Positions 58,471 through 64,000 of a DNA stretch of 64,000 nt are shown piece after piece (the stretch's first letter is position 1; each line of letters begins with the position of its first letter). The notes beneath the pieces were generated by a model, which did no database searches, had not been told where the DNA came from, and saw nothing but the letters and a program-made list of their open reading frames with translations. The DNA is from Arthrobacter stackebrandtii. GTDB lineage: Bacteria; Actinomycetota; Actinomycetes; Actinomycetales; Micrococcaceae. Where the stretch lies: the NCBI RefSeq assembly GCF_017876675.1, contig NZ_JAGIOI010000001.1:2542001-2606000 (forward strand), written 5' to 3'. The translations under genes and the position numbers were made by a program.

Positions 58471-59256
58471 TTAGAAGTGGGTGCCGCCGTCGATCCGGAC
58501 TTCGGTCCCGGTGACAAAGGCGCCGTCGTCGCTGGCGAGCATGGCCACCACACCCGCCACGGCCTCGGGGCCGGCGAAGCCCTGGCCGAGTGCAGGCTGG
58601 AGCTTCATGAACAGCATCATGTCGGCATCCTCTGGCAGGCCCGGCCCCTGGCTCTGCTTGCTCTCGCCGCTGCCGTCGGTCATGCCCGATGAAATCGAGC
58701 CGGGCTGAACGGCATTGAATCGGATGCCCTGCTTGGCGTATTCAGCCGCGAGGGCGTGCGTCATCGACTGCACCCCGCCCTTGCTCGCGGCATAGGCCGC
58801 CATGTAGGGGTGAGCGAACATGGCTGACGTCGAACTGAAATTCACGACGGCGGAACCGTTGCCTTCCAGCAGCGCCGGGATGGATTCGCGGATCATCAGG
58901 AACGTGCCCACCAGGTTCACGTTGATGACCTGCTGGAACTGCTCAAGTGTCGTTTCATGGGTGTGCGACGAGCGCAGGATCCCGGCAGCATTGACCAGCA
59001 CATCAAGCCCGCCGAGAGTTTCGACGGCGGTCGCGACCCCTGCGCGCACGGATGCCTCGTCGGCGATGTTCACCACAACGGTGGACAGCCGGTCAGAGGC
59101 GGAGCCGGCCTTCGCCAGCGTGTCGGCGAGTCCGGCTTCGCTGACATCGGCGGCCACAACGGAGCCGCCCTCGGAAAGCATTCGAAGCACCGTTGCCTGG
59201 CCAATTCCTGAGCCTCCGCCGGTAACAACGGCGCGGCGTCCTGTATAGCGATTCAT
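58471..59256 (-). CDS. Short-chain dehydrogenase/reductase
   Basis: NAD(P)-dependent oxidoreductase of 261 aa, ATG 59256. VVTGGGSGIGQATV is the cofactor loop; AAYAASKGGV holds the Tyr-x3-Lys pair, and AVQPGSI follows. Substrate unknown. It faces a TetR regulator with a palindrome-rich gap, and is probably under its control. Confidence 0.92.
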   Translation of the reverse strand: MNRYTGRRAVVTGGGSGIGQATVLRMLSEGGSVVAADVSEAGLADTLAKAGSASDRLSTVVVNIADEASVRAGVATAVETLGGLDVLVNAAGILRSSHTHETTLEQFQQVINVNLVGTFLMIRESIPALLEGNGSAVVNFSSTSAMFAHPYMAAYAASKGGVQSMTHALAAEYAKQGIRFNAVQPGSISSGMTDGSGESKQSQGPGLPEDADMMLFMKLQPALGQGFAGPEAVAGVVAMLASDDGAFVTGTEVRIDGGTHF

Positions 59257-59298
59257 GTCTGACTGCCCTTCTTTCGAGAACGTAGTCTTATGCACGAT

Positions 59299-59336
59299 AC
59301 GTCATAGTGGCATATTGTGCCATCAATGCATGACGT
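59299..59336. promoter_or_regulatory. Inverted repeats, candidate TetR operator
   Basis: ACGTCAT (59299-59305) and ATGACGT (59330-59336) are exact complements. TGGCA-TATTG-TGCCA lies inside at 59308-59322. They lie between the divergent SDR and TetR genes, 43 bp upstream of the SDR ATG. Confidence 0.5.
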
Positions 59337-59369
59337 GCAAAGCTGTCGTTGGCCGCGTAGGCTCTTCCC

Positions 59370-60020
59370 ATGAGACCAATTCCCCCGAGCCTCACCGAGC
59401 GACGCAAGACTGTGACCCAGTTGGAAATTGCGCGCGCAGCAGCGCGCCTCTTCTCCGAGCGCGGGGCGGCCGCGGTGACTGCGGAGGAAATTGCCCGGGA
59501 GGCCGGGATCGCGGTGCGCACCTTCTATAGGTACTTCCGCACGAAGGAAGAAGCGGTTTCGCCGCTGCTCACCGTGGGTGCCGGCCACTGGCGCGCCATC
59601 ATTGCCGCCTCGGATCCGCGGGAGTCCCCGCTGGATGCGATCGAACGCACCGTCGTGGAAGTGCTTACCCCGCACAATGAGGCTGATGTTGAAGGCCTGC
59701 AGTGGACGCTCGGGCTGCTGCGTGCCATGGCGGACGACCCTGCGCTGCAACTCGTCTGGCACCGCGTGAACGGCAACTCGGAATCCCTGCTCCGCGAGGT
59801 CGTTGCCAGGCTTGCCGGCCCCACGGCTGACGCCTTCGCGGTGCGCCTCGTCGCGGCCGCGGCCACGGACGCCATGCGGGTTGCCTTGGAAACGTGTGCT
59901 GCGGCCGATGGCCAGCTGACCGGAGCTGGCGCCCCTGCCGCACTGGCGGCCCGTGCACTGCGAGAACTCACCCAAGGCATCAGCCTCAACCCGCAGGACG
60001 GGGACGTCAGCGAGGGGTAA
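59370..60020 (+). CDS. TetR/AcrR-family transcriptional regulator
   Basis: Regulator of 216 aa. The helix-turn-helix is at about residues 17-62: VTAEEIAREAGIAVRTFYRYFRTKEEAV. Its C-terminal part resembles the MftR-like group. Divergent from the SDR gene, which it probably controls. The 3' end overlaps the end of the next, convergent gene by 14 bp. Confidence 0.9.
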   Translation: MRPIPPSLTERRKTVTQLEIARAAARLFSERGAAAVTAEEIAREAGIAVRTFYRYFRTKEEAVSPLLTVGAGHWRAIIAASDPRESPLDAIERTVVEVLTPHNEADVEGLQWTLGLLRAMADDPALQLVWHRVNGNSESLLREVVARLAGPTADAFAVRLVAAAATDAMRVALETCAAADGQLTGAGAPAALAARALRELTQGISLNPQDGDVSEG

Positions 60021-60795
60021 CGGTAGGGGGCACCCCGGATTCGTCCGGCGCGGGCGAATTGCGCGCGGCGGCGACCCCTGGCCGCCGGGCCGCCCGGGCT
60101 GCGACCAGGAGCGAGATTCCGGCCGCGGCCGTGGTGGAAGCCATGACCGTCTCCGTCCATGGTGTCGTGTCATGTGAGATGTAGCCAGCGGCGAATGGTG
60201 CGATCAGAAAGGCCGCCACCAGGTAGCCGGGCACTGTCGAGCCCAGCAGGAAAACGCAGGCAGCCGCGACGGCAGGCGCCCTGGCCAGCCAGCGCACGCC
60301 AAGAACCAGCAGTCCGGCAAGAGGCATCCAGGTGATTGCGCCGAAGTGCTGCAGCGGAGAAGCTGTGTCTGTGGAAGCCGACATGAGAGCATGGGTGCCG
60401 ATGAACCCGAACGAGGCCGTCACGAGCGCCGCAGCAGCGATCTCCACGCCAAGTGCGCGTCCGCCGGACGGGGCCGCAGGCATGAGGAGCATCGCCGCAG
60501 CCATAAGCGCCACGCCCAGCGCCTGGGCCAGGGTTCCGGCGCCAAAGGCCTGCGCCGCCCAGCCCACGTTCTGCCAAGGATCAAGGGGGAAGAAATAGTC
60601 GTACAGGTGGTCCTCGCCCCGGAATTCCTCGTGCGGGCCCGCGCCCCTGAAAACCACCCACCGCTGCAGGGAAGCCGCAAGCTGAAGCGCGGCGCTCACC
60701 AGGAACAGGGCGGCGGCTCCGGCCATGGACAGGACTGAAAGCGTCCGCAAGTGCGCCGTTCGCGCATGAACACTGGAACCTTCTTTGGCCGCCAT
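60007..60795 (-). CDS. Multi-helix membrane protein, unknown
   Basis: Protein of 262 aa with about six hydrophobic segments and a soluble loop YDYFFPLDPWQNVGWAAQAFG after the first. No family recognised. The C-terminal ~25 residues are Pro/Arg-rich and are encoded in the region shared with the TetR gene. Confidence 0.75.
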   Translation of the reverse strand: MAAKEGSSVHARTAHLRTLSVLSMAGAAALFLVSAALQLAASLQRWVVFRGAGPHEEFRGEDHLYDYFFPLDPWQNVGWAAQAFGAGTLAQALGVALMAAAMLLMPAAPSGGRALGVEIAAAALVTASFGFIGTHALMSASTDTASPLQHFGAITWMPLAGLLVLGVRWLARAPAVAAACVFLLGSTVPGYLVAAFLIAPFAAGYISHDTTPWTETVMASTTAAAGISLLVAARAARRPGVAAARNSPAPDESGVPPTVTPR

Positions 60796-60966
60796 GGCCC
60801 CACCTTAGCAATGGTGCCGTTCGACAAACAGGGTTGCGGGGCGATGCGGAGCGGGGTGCGTTGAGCCGGCCGTGCACGGGCAGGCTCCTGCGGGCGCCGC
60901 AGGCGGGCGGCGCGCATGGCAGCGGAAGCCACGGGGGGTGTGCGCAGATGAAAGGTGACGTCGGCT

Positions 60967-60997
60967 ACAGTTGTTTTGAGTAACTCAAAACAACTGT
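60967..60997. promoter_or_regulatory. 31-bp perfect palindromic operator of the Fur-family gene
   Basis: ACAGTTGTTTTGAGT, one central base, then its exact reverse complement. It ends 12 bp before the start codon at 61010, directly ahead of GGAGG. A perfect 15-1-15 palindrome in this place fits an autoregulatory PerR/Fur-type box. Confidence 0.85.
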
Positions 60998-61009
60998 TAG
61001 AATGGAGGC

Positions 61010-61462
61010 ATGGCAAGGGATGCGCAGCAGGAACTTTTGGCGAGCCGGCTCAAGCAGGCCGGGCTGAAAGTGACGGCACCGCGCATTGCGGTCCTTGCCG
61101 CACTTGCCGGTCCCGGGCACCACGCGGCGGAAGCCGTTTACTCGGCCGCCGCCACGAAACTGCCAAAGACTTCCCTGCAGGCTGTCTATGGCGTGCTGGC
61201 AGCCCTGGTTGACGCCGGCCTGGCCCGCAAGATCGAGCCGGCAGGATCCCCGGCACTGTACGAAGCCAGGGTGGGGGACAACCACCACCACCGCATCTGC
61301 CTCAACTGCCACGCGGTGGAAGACGTGGACTGCGTCATCGGCGAAAGCCCATGCCTGACGCCGTCCAACATGGACGGATTCACCGTCCAGGTCGCCGAGG
61401 TCACCTTCTGGGGCCTTTGCGCCAACTGCCAGGCCGCCCAGGCCGCAGCAGCCACCGCCTAG
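61010..61462 (+). CDS. Fur-family metalloregulator (PerR/CatR-like)
   Basis: DNA-binding metalloregulator of 150 aa. The winged helix has GLKVTAPRIAVLAALAGPGHH, and KTSLQAVYGVLAALVDAGLARKI contacts DNA. Regulatory metal site: DNHHHRICLNC, and structural pairs CLNC and CANC. The group is used as a peroxide sensor or iron/other-metal sensor in actinobacteria. GGAGG precedes the ATG. A 31-bp palindrome sits directly upstream. Confidence 0.92.
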   Translation: MARDAQQELLASRLKQAGLKVTAPRIAVLAALAGPGHHAAEAVYSAAATKLPKTSLQAVYGVLAALVDAGLARKIEPAGSPALYEARVGDNHHHRICLNCHAVEDVDCVIGESPCLTPSNMDGFTVQVAEVTFWGLCANCQAAQAAAATA

Positions 61463-61562
61463 GCTGCCCACCCGCCATCGACGGCACGCACAAACTTCGC
61501 CGTCGCAGCCACCCATTGTGGCGCGCTGAACCGCGCCGCCGCACCGAACTTGAGGAGACGCC

Positions 61563-61802
61563 TTGATCAACAACGCCCTGAACCGCGTCCGCTTTTTCCA
61601 GAACAACGACCCGAACGGGGGCGGCACACAGCCCGTCCGCGGCGGAAGCTACGTGACCACCAACGCCCCGGGCCCGCGCCGTGAAGGTTCCTACGTGACC
61701 ACCACGGCAACCCGGGACGCACTGCCCGGAAGCTATGTGACCACCTCCGCCCGCCCCACCGGCCCGCTCGGCAGCTACGTCCTCAGCGCCCAGCGCATGT
61801 AA
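61563..61802 (+). CDS. Small protein with four GSYV(T) repeats
   Basis: Protein of 79 aa with a TTG start after GAGGAGA. The second half repeats GSYVTT at four places (GGSYVTTN, EGSYVTTT, PGSYVTTS, LGSYVLSA), spaced by 15-17 residues rich in Pro/Arg/Ala. No family recognised. It follows the Fur-family gene after 100 bp and could be in its regulon. Confidence 0.7.
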   Translation: MINNALNRVRFFQNNDPNGGGTQPVRGGSYVTTNAPGPRREGSYVTTTATRDALPGSYVTTSARPTGPLGSYVLSAQRM

Positions 61803-61880
61803 TATCGGGGCGGCCTTGTGCCGGGCATCACCCGGCACAAATTCTGCCGGCCGCGTGCGCGTCAGTAGACTGGGGGCACC

Positions 61881-62369
61881 ATGCGCGCCCACGATTCCAT
61901 CCACAGTGGGAGCCGGTTTCGGACCGGCTCCCACTTTGTGCTGGCCGTGCTCCTCACCGTCCTGGTGATGCTGGGGATGCTGGCCATGTCCGGCATTTCG
62001 GCCGGCAGTGCCGCTGCCATGCAAAGTCCGACGGCGTCCGGCCCCGCCATGCAGGGGGACGCCGGCACGGCACCGGGCGCCAATCCGCAGCAGGCCGGCA
62101 GCGCTTCGGTGCGGACCGCCACCGCGGCCGGGCATGCCATGGAGCACCCGCCGGCACCCGCCGCAGTGCCGTGCGCCAACTGTTCCACCGATGAACTCTC
62201 GATGGCCGCAAACTGCGGAGCCGCCGTCGTGCCCGGACCGCTGCTGCAGCCAACGGACCGCACGCCCGGCACCGCCCGGCCGGTGCGGGCCGGGCCGCAG
62301 GCGTTGGCAGGGGAATGTGTGCCGGTGCCGCGGCCGTCACTGACGCTGCTGTGCATCAATCGCTGCTGA
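61881..62369 (+). CDS. DUF6153-like small membrane/secreted protein
   Basis: Protein of 162 aa. One N-terminal helix (about residues 18-44), then a low-complexity part with AAVPCANCSTDE and the end RPSLTLLCINRC, a pattern I associate with DUF6153. The DUF number is a weak call. A 13-bp perfect hairpin (61905-61917/61923-61935) lies within the first codons; the real start could be a later GTG (61939). Confidence 0.55.
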   Translation: MRAHDSIHSGSRFRTGSHFVLAVLLTVLVMLGMLAMSGISAGSAAAMQSPTASGPAMQGDAGTAPGANPQQAGSASVRTATAAGHAMEHPPAPAAVPCANCSTDELSMAANCGAAVVPGPLLQPTDRTPGTARPVRAGPQALAGECVPVPRPSLTLLCINRC

Positions 62370-62418
62370 GGGGGCCGTTTTGCGCCGCCACATCATCGAC
62401 TGAAGCAGAAAGCACACC

Positions 62419-63024
62419 ATGAACACCACATTTTCCCGCCGTTCCCTCTTCGCCGCAGCCGGCGCCACCATCCTGTTCGCCGCGGGCTGCTCCGCGAAAA
62501 CTCCCGGCAGCGGCAGCTCCGCCCCGGCGGGCTCCGCAAACCCGGATCTCATCGCGGAGCTCGGCTTCGCGGGCATGGACGCCAAGGAGATCATCACCGA
62601 ACTGGACGCGCTGCCGCTGGAGCAGCGGCCGGCCGGGATCATGGCCTCCATCCGCCCCGACGAGCTGGTCCTGATGGACGCCGCCAAGCGGGAGGCCGCC
62701 GTGCCCATGCCCGCCGACGAGTTCTACGTGTCCGTGGCACCGTACGTTGCCCAGACGCACGAGTGCCATTTTCACAGCCTGACCACCTGCGTCGGCGAAC
62801 AGCGGAACAAGGAAATGTCCGTCACCGTCAAGGACAATGCAACGGGGAAAGCCGTCCTGGAGGAAAAGCGGAGCACGTTCGACAACGGCTTCATGGGGCT
62901 GTGGCTGCCGCGCGGCATCGACGCCACTTTGACCATTGGGTTTGACGGCAAGAGCGCCACCCAGGCGCTCTCGACCAAGGCCGGCGACGACGCAACCTGC
63001 GTAACCACGGCCCAATTGACGTAG
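62419..63024 (+). CDS. cueP: CueP-family copper-binding lipoprotein
   Basis: Periplasm-side copper-binding protein of 201 aa. N-terminus NTTFSRRSLFAAAGATILFAAGC has a twin-arginine pair and lipobox. HECHFHSLTTCVGE is the conserved CueP metal motif. It follows the DUF6153-like gene by 49 bp, so the two may form a metal/oxidative-stress unit with the Fur regulator. Confidence 0.9.
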   Translation: MNTTFSRRSLFAAAGATILFAAGCSAKTPGSGSSAPAGSANPDLIAELGFAGMDAKEIITELDALPLEQRPAGIMASIRPDELVLMDAAKREAAVPMPADEFYVSVAPYVAQTHECHFHSLTTCVGEQRNKEMSVTVKDNATGKAVLEEKRSTFDNGFMGLWLPRGIDATLTIGFDGKSATQALSTKAGDDATCVTTAQLT

Positions 63025-63068
63025 CAAAAACCCTGTTCGCGCCGTCCGCGGCGGCGTAGCGTTGGCCC

Positions 63069-63446
63069 ATGGACTGGAAACTGGAACTCATATTCGTGCC
63101 CGTCTCCGACGTGGACCGGGCCAAGGACTTCTATGTGAACAAGGTTGGCTTCAACGCCGATTACGACGAGCGACCCGGCGGCGGCATCCGCTTCGTGCAG
63201 CTGACGCCGCCGGGATCCGCCTGCTCCATCTGCATTGGCGAGGGAATCAACGACGCCCCTCCCGGCACCGCGCCGAGCCTGCAGATAGTGGTGGCCGACA
63301 TCCAGGCCGCCCACAAGCAGCTCGCGGACAACGGTGTGGAGGTCAGCGATGTTGACGTCCAGGCGTGGGGCAACTTTGTGTACTTCGCCGATCCGGACGG
63401 CAACAAGTGGGCCCTGCAATCCATGGCCAGCCGGCCCAACGGCTGA
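63069..63446 (+). CDS. VOC-superfamily (glyoxalase-like) protein
   Basis: Small metal-dependent fold of 125 aa. VSDVDRAKDFYVNKVGFNADYDE is the first beta-alpha-beta unit, and FADPDGNKWALQ the second metal-ligand region. Substrate unknown; 45 bp after cueP. Confidence 0.88.
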   Translation: MDWKLELIFVPVSDVDRAKDFYVNKVGFNADYDERPGGGIRFVQLTPPGSACSICIGEGINDAPPGTAPSLQIVVADIQAAHKQLADNGVEVSDVDVQAWGNFVYFADPDGNKWALQSMASRPNG

Positions 63447-63531
63447 TTCAGCCGAAGGCATCCGGCGGCCCGACAATCACCGCCATGCCTGCCGGTCTTC
63501 GGTGTCCATGCATGGCGATAGCGTTAAGGAC

Positions 63532-64000
63532 ATGGATCTTTCCCTCATCCCCCATGTCGATTACACGGAGCTGCGTGTTCTGGTTGGTGCCCAGGCCATG
63601 CACCGCGGCCTGGAGTATGAACGCCAGGAACGGGTCAGGCGGGTCCGCTGGGACGAAGGGGAAATGCGCCTTGATGCTGCGGTGGACGGCAGCCGGGGTA
63701 GTGCCTATGCAACATATGTGTATTTCCGCGAGGACAACAGCGGCATCCACATTGAATCCACCGACTGCAGCTGCCCTGTCGGATGGGACTGCAAGCATGT
63801 CGCCGCCCTGGTTCTGTACACCAACCGCCTGTTGGAAGACGGGCCCGGAAAGAAGACGATCCCCTTCGGCCAGGCCGCCCCTGCGAAAGCCGTTGCGCCC
63901 GCCAAGCCGGAGGCTCCCGGAACTGCCGTGTGGGAAAGGCAGCTGGGAATCCTCCTGAACCCCGGCGCCGAACCCGCCCCGCCCCAGTGGGGCGCAGCTG
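63532..64000 (+). CDS. SWIM zinc-finger protein, SNF2-helicase type (N-terminal part)
   Basis: Runs off the right edge; 156 codons are visible. The SWIM zinc finger is at about residues 82-98 (STDCSCPVGWDCKHVAALVLY: CxC...CxH). In actinobacteria this arrangement continues into a SNF2/DEAD-box helicase. The helicase is not visible here, so that part is inference. Confidence 0.75.
   Translation, partial: MDLSLIPHVDYTELRVLVGAQAMHRGLEYERQERVRRVRWDEGEMRLDAAVDGSRGSAYATYVYFREDNSGIHIESTDCSCPVGWDCKHVAALVLYTNRLLEDGPGKKTIPFGQAAPAKAVAPAKPEAPGTAVWERQLGILLNPGAEPAPPQWGAA

Overview
The window is chromosomal DNA from a high-GC Gram-positive actinobacterium. Mycothiol synthesis (mshA), the alr-tsaE-tsaB-rimI-tsaD block, groES/groEL, guaB, a GuaB3-type paralogue and guaA point to the Actinobacteria. 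Overall gene style suggests an Arthrobacter-like Micrococcaceae, which is inference because there is no rRNA in the window. Genes are dense, many start with GTG, and many are coupled by 1-4 bp overlaps.

Layout. 0-6.4 kb: start of a secreted S8-type peptidase, mshA, then alanine racemase and the t6A tRNA-modification genes with rimI. 6.5-31.3 kb: a long accessory stretch between tsaD and groES, which lie next to each other in Mycobacterium. It holds an APC permease, a PAP2-DedA-two-component operon, a GH2 beta-galactosidase with its sugar ABC importer and TetR-type regulator, a YbdK-type ligase, an AroE-like gene, a THUMP-like methyltransferase, an iron(III)-siderophore ABC importer behind an IdeR/DtxR-like box, and a drug-type ABC exporter. 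It ends with a complete ISL3-family insertion sequence with 8-bp target duplications, a GNAT gene, an ABM monooxygenase and a decayed DHFR/RibD-like pseudogene.

31.2-47.4 kb: groES/groEL behind two CIRCE elements, a metal P-type ATPase, guaB, then a five-gene minus-strand cluster: a WXG100 protein with a hydrophobic C-terminal part, two related 205-aa proteins and two small membrane proteins. After this come a BtrH/DUF4872 protein, guaB3, a PTS EIIA, SURF1, DUF3817 and guaA. 47.4-64 kb: a very large degenerate SF1-helicase-like protein, small membrane proteins, a SAF-domain protein, FmdB, 5-FCL, galU, GNAT, an NmrA-like protein, and tRNA-Ala(CGC) followed by a remnant attachment site. Then an SDR/TetR pair, a Fur-family regulator with a 31-bp palindromic operator, a GSYVTT-repeat small protein, CueP and the start of a SWIM-domain (SNF2-type) protein.

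The least explained signals are three. (1) A dispersed family of ~32-bp units follows the 3' ends of genes, in a fixed orientation relative to transcription, at several loci (510-603, 7886-8020, 20668-20930, 45502-45620, with a related form at 11377-11445). (2) The WXG100/paired-205-aa cluster sits between guaB and guaB3. (3) A GC-rich helicase-like protein has a Gln in place of the Walker A Lys. All functions are read from sequence by eye; no database search was run.
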